Translations under genes and position numbers: made by a program | Assembly (NCBI RefSeq): GCF_029852145.1 | Contig: NC_079969.1 | Location: forward strand, 12,432,465-12,496,464 | Reading direction: 5' to 3' | From: Microplitis mediator | Lineage: Eukaryota > Arthropoda > Insecta > Hymenoptera > Braconidae | Length of the DNA stretch: 64,000 nucleotides | The notes under the pieces: generated by a model | Database searches by the model: none | Seen by the model: the letters and a program-made list of their open reading frames with translations, nothing else | Told to the model about the DNA's origin: nothing | Shown: positions 14,901 through 23,654 of the stretch, piece by piece | Layout: each line of letters begins with the position of its first letter | How positions within the stretch are numbered: position 1 is the stretch's first letter

Positions 14901-17546
14901 AAATTATAAGGATTTGAAGTTTGTAGAACAATTAAAAATAGTGCTGTACAATTTGACCGACTAAACTGGCCATAAAGTTTAACCAGATTAATTAATTTAT
15001 CAGCCAGCTAGCTAATTTGAATTCATCGGTTAACTTAGTTAACCGGTTACTCGGTTAAATTAGTTAACTGGTTAACCGATTAACCAGTTAACTAATTAAT
15101 CGGTCAAACAGTAAAATTGATATCTTGCTATTTGTAAGCTAGGAATTATGATTAAGCCGCATATCATTAACGTATGTTGAAAAGTACAATATTTATCAGA
15201 TGAATAAAATTACTTAAATTATTAAATTAAAGTTTTCTTTTCATAACATGTCATCACAATGAAAATAATTATAAAGTTCTATTAAATTCATCGTTCTAAA
15301 ACTTATTTTCAAATATTTAAATTTTCTTAATAATACAAGAAAAACCACTCCAGCATAAAGATATCATTTTAAAAGTAAACATGCAGATAAATCACAATTA
15401 AGTCGTCAAACTGAAGACCTTGACTCCAGTGATTCTGATTCTAGAAGTGCGAACGGTTCAAATTTAGATTCTTCTCCGATTAAAAAAAAAACGAATCCAA
15501 GTGTCTAAAAAGCCATATTACAGCAACAGAGAACGCGATTGTTAAATTTTTTTTCTTATAAATATTAAAAATACTATCGATCCTACTCAAAATCCTCTGT
15601 GAACCGTGACTATAAAGTTTATAATCGGAGAAGATTCTGAATTTGAATCGTTGCCACTTCTTGAAATAAATGTCAATATAATTAACACAATATTTTAATA
15701 ATATTAAATTATAAATCAAAATGTATTAACCGAACTGATTTAAAAAATTTTAGAGTATTTAATTAAAACGATATACATCAACTATACTTAGAATCAGAAT
15801 CACTACAGTCAAGGTCTTCAGTGACTATTTGATTGTAATTTATCTGCATGTTTACTTTTGAAATGATATCTTTATGCTGGAGTTGTTTTTCTTTTATTAT
15901 GTAGAAAATTTGAATATTTGAAAATAGGTTTCAGAAGGATGAATTTAATAGAACTTTATAATTATTTTCATTGTGATGACATGTTATGAAAAGAAAACTT
16001 TAATTTAATAATTTAAGTAATTTTATTCATCTGATAAATATTGTACTTTTCAACATACGTTAATGATATGCGGCTTAATCATAATTCCTAGCTTACAAAT
16101 AGCAAGATATCAATTTCACTGTTTGACCGATTAACCAGTCAACTAATTTAACCGAGTAACCGGTTAACTAAGTTAACCGATGAATTTAAATTAGCTAGCT
16201 GGCTGATGAACTAATTAACCGGGCCAGTAGGGTGGCGTAAAAAACCGACTATTTTTATTTTTTTTCGATCTCGCATGAAAATTTCTTGGTTTACGATGTT
16301 TTAAGAATCCTCTCAAAAAATCAGGTCGATAAAAAATTTTCAAGAGGACGCTCACGAATTTTGAAAATATCAAAAATGACCGAAATTCGTAATTTTATTT
16401 CTAAATATTTTCTTTCTCGTGGCAGCAATAGTTGATTTTTGTAAAATCATGAGTATGCTGAAAATTTCAGCTCAAAATTTAAATATTTAAACGGCGCTCA
16501 AGAATTATGAATATAAACTGATAATATGTAACTAATAGTTTGAATTAGTTTTTGTATTTTTTTATAACTCAATTATTGTCATTTCACTTCAATATAACTT
16601 TTGCATAACCGAAAATATAGAGGACAGTCTTAAACAATAAAATTTGGTAAGTTTTGAATAAGCGAAAAAACCTTCAAATTGAATTAAAAAATGAACAAGT
16701 ATGTAAATAACTTATTATTTCTATTTCTCGGGTTATATTTTCGTTTGTTGTCATGCAAATTGATGGTGAAAAAATCGAGAAGCTTTATTATTAATATTTA
16801 AAGGTCGCTCGAAAACGTCCAAAAGACAGCACTTGGAAACATTCAAAATTCTTGAGCGAGGTTTAAATATTTAAATTTTGGGCTTAAATTTTCAGCGTAG
16901 TTATGATTTCACAAAAATAAACTATTACAGCCACGAAAAAGAAAAAAATTTGAAATAAAAAATTCGAATTTCGATCATTTTTTCTATTTTCAAAAGTCGT
17001 GAGCGACTTCTTGAAAATTTTTGATCGAGCTGATTTTTGGAGAGGATTCTTAAAACATCATAAGCCAACAAATTTTCATGAGAGATCGAAAAAAAAAAAT
17101 TGTTGGTTTTTTTGCGCCATCCTAATGGCCAGTTTAGTCGATCAAATTGTACAGCATTAATTAAGAGTATTAAAAAACATTTTTTTCTTAATCTTTCCAA
17201 ATCGCTTTTCTTAATCAGAGTCAAGTCAAAACCGCGAGGGTTAATTTGTTAAAGTAATAAATTATAAAATTGCTTACTCTCGATTGCCAGTAACATATTC
17301 CTGAATCAATTTTATCGTAATAAAAGTTTGTTCAGTGTATTTTCCTAAACAAATTATAATATTCTTCTGTTTCGCAGCATAAAGTAATTCTACCTGTAAA
17401 ATAAATTAAATCCAACAACTCAATTATAAATATTATACCGATACTTTATAAGTATAAGATAATGTCATTATTAAAAATTAACAAACCTGATATTCTCTTG
17501 GAGTAAAAGATTTAGTATATACTAAATCATTGAATGGAAATGCCAT
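1..17546 (-). CDS. Dcr-1: Dicer-1, 5' part of gene (10 exons, continues off left edge)
   Basis: RNase III enzyme that cuts pre-miRNA in the cytoplasm; only the helicase-like half and the start of DUF283 are in the window. Ten exons joined by eye give one open frame of 1991 coding bases (about 663 residues) with GT-AG introns throughout. The start was chosen because it opens MAFPFNDL...SFTPREYQ, which resembles the Drosophila Dcr-1 N-terminus. The ATP-binding motifs are degenerate, as known for insect Dcr-1: ICLGKYT (about residues 34-40) replaces a Walker A, DQCQ (142-145) replaces DECH, AVP (174-176) replaces motif III, and QCKSRAKA (540-547) stands at motif VI. Landmarks are PYERHYLLLN in the helicase insert, GIVFVDKGFTAKIL, VLKRFRIHECNLLIAT and SLINRYCAKLPSDTF. 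Introns of 0.1-6.2 kb are packed with fold-back repeats. PAZ and RNase III domains lie outside the window. Confidence 0.95.
953..1247. mobile_element. TCCGATT-rich element, copy 1
   Basis: In Dicer-1 intron 9. Dense in ATCCGATT/AATCGGA words on both strands and ends CGGAGTTTTTAATTAGGG, matching elements at 2229-3380 and near 60560-60699 that end CGGAGTTTTTAAT[T/C]. No coding potential seen. Confidence 0.55.
1368..1519 (-). CDS. Dcr-1: Dicer-1 exon 9
   Basis: 152 bases, acceptor TTATTAG, donor GTAATT, ends in phase 2. Encodes ILLKKCTNNEPTEAEEIEAD and, later, VTFNSAISLIN, the boundary into the DUF283/dimerisation domain. Confidence 0.92.
1568..1765. mobile_element. Short inverted-repeat element in Dicer-1 intron 8
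   Basis: Left end TATTACATACCTAGGCCA, inner right end TGGCCAAGGTGCGTAA, relatives of the element at 19344-19468. It is followed by a GC-rich hairpin (GGAAAGTTGC / GCAACTTTCC type words) that ends about 27 bases from exon 8. Confidence 0.5.
1793..1971 (-). CDS. Dcr-1: Dicer-1 exon 8
   Basis: 179 bases, acceptor TTTTTAG, donor GTATGA, ends in phase 0. Encodes GIEIPKCNFVMRFDF, then YRSYVQCKSRAKA (motif VI), LHVLLVENST and SQYHYIEN. The donor is a weak GTATGA but is the only one keeping the conserved YHYIE and the next exon in frame. Confidence 0.9.
2229..3380. mobile_element. TCCGATT-rich element, copy 2, split by a hAT-like element
   Basis: Begins CCCTGATTAAAAACTCCG and ends CGGAGTTTTTAATTGG. 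Same word content as 953-1247. The hAT-like fold-back 2453-3146 sits inside it. Lies in Dicer-1 intron 7. Confidence 0.6.
2453..3146. mobile_element. hAT-like fold-back element
   Basis: Ends TAGGGGTGTGCGAAT and ATTCGCACACCCCTA, flanked by 8-bp near-duplications GAAGATAA (2445-2452) and GGAGATAA (3147-3154). Inside is an apparently perfect hairpin with 215-bp arms (2478-2692 and 2720-2934) and a 27-bp loop. The 8-bp duplication and GGGGTG ends suggest hAT. No transposase. Confidence 0.75.
3465..4571. mobile_element. AACTTCCCGC-type fold-back element
   Basis: Left head AACTTTCCGCTAAGAAAA, right end TTCTTAGTGGGAAGTT, each followed inward by the same 'GGTCCTAGGAAGCTATTC' type block and a GTGT/TACG microsatellite region. 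Other copies or pieces are at 8644, 25003, 30075 and 53884. In Dicer-1 intron 7. Confidence 0.6.
4609..4792 (-). CDS. Dcr-1: Dicer-1 exon 7
   Basis: 184 bases, acceptor TCAATAG, donor GTAAGA, ends in phase 1. Ends VLKRFRIHECNLLIATAILE, helicase motifs IV-V. A fold-back element stops only about 40 bases beyond its donor side (4571). Confidence 0.95.
4914..5116 (-). CDS. Dcr-1: Dicer-1 exon 6
   Basis: 203 bases, acceptor TTTACAG, donor GTAAGT, ends in phase 0. A low-complexity Asn/Lys-rich spacer is followed by DPDLLCGIVFVDKGFTAKIL, the start of the C-terminal helicase lobe. Confidence 0.93.
5154..6414. mobile_element. TA-flanked CACTGAG element with imperfect palindrome
   Basis: Occupies nearly all of Dicer-1 intron 5. 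Left end CACTGAGGGAAAAAAA after TA, right end TTTTTTTCTCTCAGTA. Arms of about 350 bp (around 5585-5920 and 5990-6290) pair imperfectly. Non-coding. Confidence 0.6.
6447..6970 (-). CDS. Dcr-1: Dicer-1 exon 5 (helicase insert)
   Basis: 524 bases, acceptor TTTCCAG, donor GTAAGT, ends in phase 1. Starts YSSKPKEYVVEYK and contains FLDDHRYDPTEIYQDEF, LETLGPWCADRAAL and KTPYERHYLLLN, the strongest Dicer-1 signatures in the window. Confidence 0.96.
7300..8060. repeat. Repeat relic plus ~130-bp tandem units in Dicer-1 intron 4
   Basis: 7300-7440 resembles the short element at 33270-33533 (GGATTTCTTAGCAC..., TTACTCGCC). 7680-8040 holds about 2.5 diverged tandem units sharing GACGATGTTCTGGAGTACGG and CAGAATTTTT[T/C]CGGA. 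Small open frames here are repeat translation, not genes. Confidence 0.5.
8605..9882. mobile_element. TA-flanked GACTGGGCC inverted-repeat element
   Basis: Ends GACTGGGCCAAAAAAATC and GATTTTTTTGGCCCAGTC, each next to TA. Resembles the GGGTG-ended group (16230, 50857). It encloses an AACTTCCCGC-type element (8644-9340) that ends AGCGGGAAGTTTTGG. In Dicer-1 intron 4. Confidence 0.65.
8816..8939. repeat. (TATG)n and (TG)n microsatellite
   Basis: About 30 bases of TATG repeats followed by about 90 bases of almost pure TG. It sits at the place where other AACTTCCCGC elements have a short TATG tract. Confidence 0.95.
10018..10052. repeat. (AT)n tract
   Basis: TA repeats around TATGTACATA in Dicer-1 intron 4. 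Confidence 0.8.
10509..10807 (-). CDS. Dcr-1: Dicer-1 exon 4
   Basis: 299 bases, acceptor GCGTAG, donor GTAATT, ends in phase 2. Starts VIILTSELF and contains LIIIDQCQLL, where canonical Dicers have DECH, and FIGLAVPLFG at motif III. Ends ETTSDILSILR, matching the conserved E.A/T-SDI...LR of Dcr-1. Confidence 0.95.
10881..11043 (-). CDS. Dcr-1: Dicer-1 exon 3
   Basis: 163 bases, acceptor ATTACAG, donor GTAAGAA, ends in phase 0. Encodes LLNTDSKKIVYILDNHELC and a following segment that includes LKVWVGTLNNETDEF, as in the helicase-like N-lobe of Dicer-1. Confidence 0.92.
11490..11960. repeat. Degenerate GGAGTTTTGTTGGTGTTTT minisatellite
   Basis: Irregular tandem copies of a 20-30-base unit, flanked by two related blocks TTTTGGTGCCACCGTG (11493) and TTTTAGCGCCACCGTA (11772). 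Open frame here is a repeat translation. Confidence 0.6.
12956..14164. mobile_element. 1.2-kb palindromic element, ends CCGGCACACAAAG
   Basis: Arms of about 565 bp (12956-13519 and about 13598-14164) are nearly identical in inverse order around an approximately 80-bp loop. Ends CCGGCACACAAAG and TTTTTGTGTGCCGG. Inserted in the arm of 11158-14783. No coding potential. Confidence 0.75.
14942..17156. mobile_element. TGCTGTACAATTTG palindromic element, interrupted
   Basis: Ends TGCTGTACAATTTGACC and GATCAAATTGTACAGCA. Arms (about 14942-15340 and 15930-16220) share AGTTAACCGGTTACTCGG and a TTGCTATTTGTAAGCTAGG block inversely. The element 16230-17122 is inserted close to its right end. In Dicer-1 intron 2. 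Confidence 0.7.
16230..17122. mobile_element. TA-flanked GGGTGGCG fold-back
   Basis: Ends GGGTGGCGTAAAAAACCGAC and TTTTTTGCGCCATCC with TA on both sides. Arms of about 270 bp. Its inner sequence (TCGTGGCAGCAATAGT, AAAATTTCAGC) recurs at 50857-52683. Confidence 0.75.
17278..17393 (-). CDS. Dcr-1: Dicer-1 exon 2
   Basis: 116 bases, acceptor TTTACAG, donor GTAAGC, ends in phase 2. Encodes VELLYAAKQKN then IIICLGKYTEQTF, the degenerate Walker A region. The following intron is 6.2 kb and holds three large palindromes. Confidence 0.92.
17487..17546 (-). CDS. Dcr-1: Dicer-1 exon 1 (start codon)
   Basis: Twenty codons from ATG (17546-17544) to CAG, then donor GTTTGT. Encodes MAFPFNDLVYTKSFTPREYQ and ends in phase 0. 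TFTPR/SFTPREYQ-type N-termini are typical of insect Dicer-1. Confidence 0.9.
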
Positions 17547-18450
17547 TGAAATTATTTGGTAGAAAACAAACTATTACATTTAAATTAGATAAGATTTAAC
17601 ACTTGCATTAATCAAATCTTCTCAAACTGATTAAAAGATCAAAATATTATTTGCTTGAAGAGGCTATATGTCAACAATAATAGAAATAAATTTAAATCTG
17701 ATGAAAAAAACATTAATTCAACTTTATGTATTTATTCTTACATCAAAAAGTATTATAATCCTGAAGTTAGCAAACAATTAGTAATTTTCGGATTTTTTTT
17801 TCAACAAATCAATTACAAAAAATCAAAAACTAAAAATATGCACGTGCAGAAAATTTTAAAAACTACAAGTGCAATTTTTTCGAATATTTTTTTTTATAAT
17901 TTATCGTTTAAAAAAAAAATCAAAAATTATTAGACCTCGGCTAACTTCAGTATCATAAAGTATTAAGATAAAATACAAACCAAAAATATCATATCGAAAA
18001 TTTGATGCCTATTTTTACATAAATTAATTATGTATTTTGAGTTTTCACTTGTTCGATAATAAACACATTAGTTTTCATTTCAAATTTTTTCATAACCTCA
18101 ACTCTAACAAAGCTGACAACTTTTATAAATTTAACGATTGTTATGGTGGCAAATCGGTCCACAGTTCCCATGATAGCCAGCTCCCTTAAGTTGGCGGTGG
18201 GAATTCGAGTTTTTGCAATTTTTTTCAACAATACGTTTATTCGTCGTTTGTTCTCGATTGTTTGCTAAAAGATAACGTTTATTCGTTTTCAGTTTTTTTA
18301 TAAAAAATTATTAAAAAATTGACACTTAAGTTGGCGCCAACTGCAGTTTTTTCGACTTTTTTCGTTTTTTTATACTTTTGAGCTTTTTATCGTTTGTTTG
18401 ATTGAAAATAACGTTTGTTCGATGTTCTTTATATTTTAAATTGGTTATTA
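17547..18450. other. Upstream of Dicer-1, no gene seen
   Basis: AT-rich; would contain the Dicer-1 promoter, but no core motif can be assigned with confidence. Open frames at 17655-17933 and 18028-18231 are low-complexity or repeat-derived (the latter carries a 'GATAGCCAG...AAGTTGGCGG' repeat block). Confidence 0.5.
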
Positions 18451-18451
18451 A

Positions 18452-18602
18452 GGGCCAGTTTTTCAAACCGAGTTTATTTTTGTCCGGTTTATTAATATTG
18501 CTAGTATATCTATATATTAATAATATATTAATAATAGATGTACTAGCAATGATAGGTAATTAAACCCGGATTAAAAATAAACCTGGTTTGAAAAACTGGC
18601 CC
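18452..18602. mobile_element. PIF/Harbinger-like MITE, 151 bp
   Basis: Ends GGGCCAGTTTTTCAAACC and GGTTTGAAAAACTGGCCC, flanked on both sides by TAA (18449-18451, 18603-18605), as expected for the TWA target of PIF/Harbinger. Confidence 0.75.
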
Positions 18603-18619
18603 TAAATAATTTGTTTTAC

Positions 18620-18800
18620 AGGCTAATTACCTTAATAGCCACTTTAGCTTGAAATTGACGGTAATTTGATGTTGAAATCGCCTGAAATCTGCTGCCTGAA
18701 TTTGCCGATAATTTCACAGCAAAAGTTGAAAAGAAAAATTAGCGGTTACCCTGATAGCCACCCTAACCGTAAGTTAACTACAAGCTACTGCTGTATTCTG
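18620..18800. repeat. GATAGCCA-type repeat pieces
   Basis: Blocks TACCTTAATAGCCACTTTAG and TTACCCTGATAGCCACCC followed by GTTAACT-rich words, the same style as 21450-23580. Confidence 0.45.
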
Positions 18801-19343
18801 AAGCCAACTTAAAGAAAAGTGTTGGAGAGCAAGTAGTAACCTTTAAGTTGACAGTAAATTGTCTGTAACTATTTATTCAATTTGACTACAAGTGTTACTG
18901 GCGAATACTCATCTATACTCAAAATTTCTTTACTCAAGCACAAAGATGACATCTATACTCAGTGACAACTATATTCAATGACAACTGTACTCCACTAAAT
19001 TTTTGTAAACATCTCATCTATATTATGTTTACTCAAAGTCTTCTATATTCAAAGACATCTTTACTCAATATCCACAGATAAAAAAGATTGTCGATAATGA
19101 AGTAATTCATAGATAAGACTATTCGGAAAGTCGATAACGAAGAAAATTAAAAAAGTATTTAAATATTAAATAAAGAAAAATTAATTTTTAAAATAAAAAT
19201 AAAATGTTTTTATCATTTTTACTTTGAAAACGATTTAAAAAAATTTTACAAGAGCGTTTTTGTTAAGCTTTTGATTTAATTATAATTAATTAGTTATTTA
19301 TAATTTCTCATGATGTATTGGTCTGAAATAAATGAAAAATAGT

Positions 19344-19468
19344 ATATTACGCACCTAGGGAGGAAAGTAGGACATTCCAACCCGCGCAATATTGTCACCC
19401 GAGCCGAAGGCGAGGGTGACAAAAGCGCGGGTTGAGATGTCCTACTATCCTCCCGTGGTGCGTATACG
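19344..19468. mobile_element. MITE with GC-rich hairpin
   Basis: About 45-bp imperfect inverted ends: TATTACGCACCTAGGGAGG and CCTCCCGTGGTGCGTATA, meeting in CAACCCGCGC / GCGCGGGTTG. Related to 1568-1765. Confidence 0.6.
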
Positions 19469-20294
19469 ATTTTTTATCAGACCAGGATCGAAAGTTCGAT
19501 TAAAATGTAAATCATAAAGTTAGATGTTGAATCACGTTAGTTAACTATATATATTATAATTATAATATCGAAATAATTATTTGTTTACAATTTTCTAACT
19601 ATAATAAATTATTAATAAAATAGATCTCTTTTATAAATAAATATAATAAACTTAAAAAATCACAAAAACAAAATTTGCGACACTTGGTCCCGTTGGAATT
19701 AAGAGCTCAAACTTTAAGGGAACTTTTTTCTGCCGTAATCGAAACCGTTTGTGAGGTGATCGTAATAAATTTAAAAAATCCTTTTAAGGAACACTTTACT
19801 GCACACTAATGCAAAGTTTCTCTTTACTGTATTAGTGTAACAAAGATATACCGTTCACTCACTTAGGTGCGAGAATGAACAAAAGTAAGAACTTCTGATG
19901 AGAATGCGGACTGATTTGATATGTTATTTGAAAAAAATTTTAGCTAAAAATAAAAAAAATAATTTTTTTCTTTTTGTTCATCATGCTGTACCCCCCAAAA
20001 TTATAGTAGCTAAAAATCTGTAAAAATTCTGAAGCGTAGCTGCTAATATGAGGATAAAGTCTACAGAGTTTCAAATTTTTCGAACAATTACTTTAGCCGG
20101 AATAAAAACTTAATCGTTCAATGCCAAAAACCCCGTGTTATTTAAATGGGAAATTTACATCGCTGTGCGGCACGGGTTAAAATTGAGATAGAGACCTGAA
20201 ACTTTGAGGATATTTTTTTTTATTTATTTCGAACCACATAAGCCTCTGGGAGCATAAAAATTCAAAAATGTCCAAAATAAGGACCACCCTAATA

Positions 20295-20325
<31 letters not shown>

Positions 20326-20339
20326 TTTTTCTCTATTCA

Positions 20340-20690
20340 TAATACATATATATATATATTTCTCAATTTATCTATAAATTGTCTTATTGAGAAGGTTATT
20401 TGCATATTTGCATGTTTAGGTTTCCACTATATTTAAATGGTGTATTACCGTACGATGGACGGTGTGGCTCAATAAGTTATAGATCAGATTGAATGGAATA
20501 TAGTATAGGGCCGGATAGCTCAACTGGCAGAGCACTCGGCGCGATATCGAATTGATCTGGGTTCGATCCCCAGTCCGGGCTATCTATATTTTTCTCAATT
20601 TATCTATAAATTGTCTTATTGAGAAGGTTATTTGCATGTTTGCATGTTTAGGTTTCCACTATATTTAAATGGTTTCCACTATAAATAAAT
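20340..20690 (+). mobile_element. tRNA-derived SINE pair (tail, then full unit)
   Basis: A 3' tail block (CTATAAATTGTCTTATTGAG ... GTTTAGGTTTCCACTA) occurs at 20365-20440 and again at 20595-20660 directly after a tRNA-like head (20509-20580). A third copy lies inverted at 46510-46680. This is how tandem SINE insertions look. Confidence 0.7.
20509..20580 (+). tRNA. tRNA-like SINE head (pseudo-tRNA)
   Basis: A box TAGCTCAACTGG, D arm GCTC/GAGC, T arm CTGGG-TTCGATC-CCCAG, acceptor GGCCGGA against TCCGGGC (one mismatch). The anticodon loop CGCGATA lacks U33, so a working tRNA is unlikely. Confidence 0.6.
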
Positions 20691-20789
20691 ATATATATAT
20701 ATTTAAATAATATGACAATTTTTTAATATCAATGTTATTAAATTTTTATTCTGTCAACTATCAATCAAACTTAAATCCCCAATACTTGA

Positions 20790-21275
20790 AAAATGTTCAA
20801 AGTTTTTCAGCAGCAATTTAAAAGTATAAAGTATCAATTTGATTATTTGAGTTAAGTAATGCCATAAACGTTTCTTAATTGTAAGTGTATAACAGACTAG
20901 AGGATCAGACTACAAACCATCGATAACTAAAGTTAAGCAGCATCGGCGTGGGACATTAATGGGATGGGTGACCTCGTAGTAAAATAATTGTCGATGGTTA
21001 ATAATTTTTTGTTTTTTTTTTTTATTTAATTTTAACCGACATTGATATTGATGAAGACAATAAATCCTGATTAAACTACTTAATTAATAATTTACAGATA
21101 TTCTAAATGAGATTCTAAAAATGACTATATTCGTTCATGCATGATTATATATAATCATATATGATCATGTATAAACAGATCAAGTTATGTATGATCAGAC
21201 CTGGCCAATTTTTGGATCTGATCATATATAGACAATTATGCATGATCATATATGATTAGACAAAATCTGTTTTCA
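20790..21275 (+). mobile_element. 5S-rRNA-derived repeat, copy 1
   Basis: 20911-21003 resembles 5S rRNA (AGTTAAGCAGCATCGGCGTG, then GATGGGTGACCTC). It is preceded by TTTGAGTTAAGTAATGCCAT and followed by TCTAAATGAGATTCTAAAAA; the same three parts recur at 59690-60260, so it is a mobile unit (SINE3-like), not a 5S gene. Ends in ATGATCAT-rich sequence. Confidence 0.65.
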
Positions 21276-21449
21276 TCGGGTGATTAATTTTTTAATATTG
21301 AAAATAATTTCGTGATCATAACTTATCATTTAGTTATATAGTAGGGTTGAATTTAAAGTTCAGTTGAGCGGGTAAATAAGGATAATTTAAAATTACCATT
21401 TTGTGGTCGATAATGTCACTTGTATGTGACTATTAAAAATATAAAAATA

Positions 21450-23580
21450 TTTTAGTAGGTTTCTGTTGGCTAAACTCAGTTCCTGGTAAACTTACCATAG
21501 TATCAGATTCGCCGAGCAAACATTTACTTAGCAGCAGTTTTCTTGAAATTCAACTTAGATAGCCACTGTTGCTGAGCAAGCTGCTTTAAATTTGCCATTC
21601 AATGGTAGCAGTAGAATTCGGGCAAATTGAGTGCCAAGTTGACAATTTACAGGCACAGTGACTATCAGGGTAGACTCGTTTTTAGAAGACAAACCAACCG
21701 ACGGATTTGACTATAGCCGCAAGAAAGAAGCTAAAGAACAATGCATTCCTCAATTTGATACAAATTGGTGGAAAAGCTCACGTCAACTCATTGAACGCAT
21801 CGATTTCTTGCATTCAACTTAACGTCAAATCCCGGGAGCATTTTTTTTTTCAGCTTGTAACGTAAGTGACTGTCAACGTAACTTCTTAGAAAAGTAAAAC
21901 TTACCCTGATAGCCATTGTGCCGGCAATTCGTCGTCAATTTGAAACTGTCCTCAACCGAAACCTACTGCTGAGCAAACTTTCCCTGATAGCAAGATTTTC
22001 TGGTCAAAAAGTTGGTGTCAATTAGTTGTGATCAAATTGACGACAACTGTTGACTACAAGTAGTTACCAACTTTCCCAGAAAGTTGATGGCAATCTACTA
22101 CTGCAACCTGTTGCCAACTACCTGAGAAAAATGAAGACAACTTTCTGTCGACTAATGAAATGCTAACTTTCGCCACCAACTTTCTCAGAAAGTTAGCGGC
22201 CAGTTGCCGTCAACTTATGGAAATACCAATTTTCGCGGCCAACTTGGTGACACGTTGCTACAGTAGATTGTCGCTAGGTTGCTGGCAGCTTGGCTTTTAG
22301 GATTTGTTCAGCAACTCTGTCGATCTTGGTACCCTAATAGAACAGCCCCGATAGCACAGTTTTCTTTAGCTAAAGTATACTTTACAAAAGTTTTCTTGAA
22401 TTTTTCTTCAAATGTCCGTCAACTTCGGACTTCCGTTTTTGACGACAGTTTATATACAACTTGCTATACAATTTGACGTAAATTACTGCCCGAATTAGAA
22501 TTCAAATGTACTTCAAAAGTTGACTAAAAAAAATTTTTCGTCAATTTTCAGGCAAATTTTTATATCAGGTTATTGTTAATTTGACTTGAAAAATTGTTAA
22601 GTATTTTTTTCCCGTGAAATTGTAGACATTTTTATGTATAAATTTGCTTACCTTCTGAAATGTTGAGAATTAACATTACCGACTTTTTTTTCTAGTAAAA
22701 AGTCTCTTCCCTGATAGCCAAGTTGGCCGCAAAAGTTGGCATTTCCATAAGTTGTCGGCAACTTTCCGAGAAACTTATCGACAACTTTCAGCTCGTGTAA
22801 CTGTTGCCGACAACTTGTCTACAGGTTGCTCAGAAACTTGGTGACAGGTTGCGGTAGTAGATTGTCACCAAGTTTCTGAGCAACTTGTAGTTAACAGTTA
22901 CACAAGCTGAAAGTTGTCGTCAAGTTACCATCAACTAATGGAAATGTCAACTTTTGCGGCCAACTTGGCGAAAGGTTGCGGCAGTAGGTTGTTGATAAGT
23001 TGCGGCCAACTTGGCTATCAGGGGTTACCTCTAAATTAACCGAAAATTTTTCTTTTCAACTTTTCTGTCAATTTTTCAGGAAATTAAGGCAGCAAATTTC
23101 AGGCAATTTTAATCTTAAATTACTGTCAATTTCAAGCTAAAGCGGTTATTAGGGAGTTTGCTTAACAAAAGTTTACTTTATAAAAGTTTCCTTGAATTTT
23201 TGGTCAAATGACCGTCAATTTCGGGCTTTTCCGTTTTTGACGACAATTCGTGTACAACTTGCCATACAATTTGACGTAAATTTACTACCCGAATTAGAAT
23301 GCAAATTCTCTTCAAAAGTTGTATACGAATTGTCGTTAAAAACAGAAAAGCCCGAAGTTGACGGACATTTGACGAAAAATTTAAGGATTTTTTCGTAAAG
23401 TTAAACTTTTGCTCGGCAAACTGAGCTAATTGAGTTTTCTTTTTAGTAAAAAAAGTTTCCTCTATATTGAGGGAAAATCAACCGCAAATTTTTCTATTCA
23501 ACTTTCGTTGTCAAACTGTCAGCAAACTTAGGCAGCAAATTTTATTGTCAATTTCAAACTAAAGTAGCCATTAGGATAGT
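21450..23580. repeat. Cluster of CCCTGATAGCCA elements
   Basis: Repeated ends CCCTGATAGCCA (21903, 21979, 22709) and inverses (23005), filled with degenerate CAACTT/AAGTTG words. One compact palindrome is 22709-23023. Small open frames (22279-22476, 23192-23398) lie inside and are repeat translation. Confidence 0.55.
22709..23023. mobile_element. CCCTGATAGCCAAGTTGG palindrome, 315 bp
   Basis: Ends CCCTGATAGCCAAGTTGGCC and GGCCAACTTGGCTATCAGGG; inside, AAGTTGTCGGCAACTT-like words make it almost wholly self-complementary. Confidence 0.7.
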
Positions 23581-23654
23581 TAATAGTTAACCCAAACTCG
23601 CCCATTCATTCGTCATGGGTGAAATAATATTACGCATTAGGCCTCGTTTCTTGG

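Noticed and set aside
20509..20580. Functional tRNA gene
   Set aside because: No U33, acceptor mismatch, and a SINE tail shared with an inverted copy at 46510-46680.
20911..21003. 5S rRNA gene
   Set aside because: Core is diverged and both copies carry the same non-5S flanks, so it is a mobile derivative.
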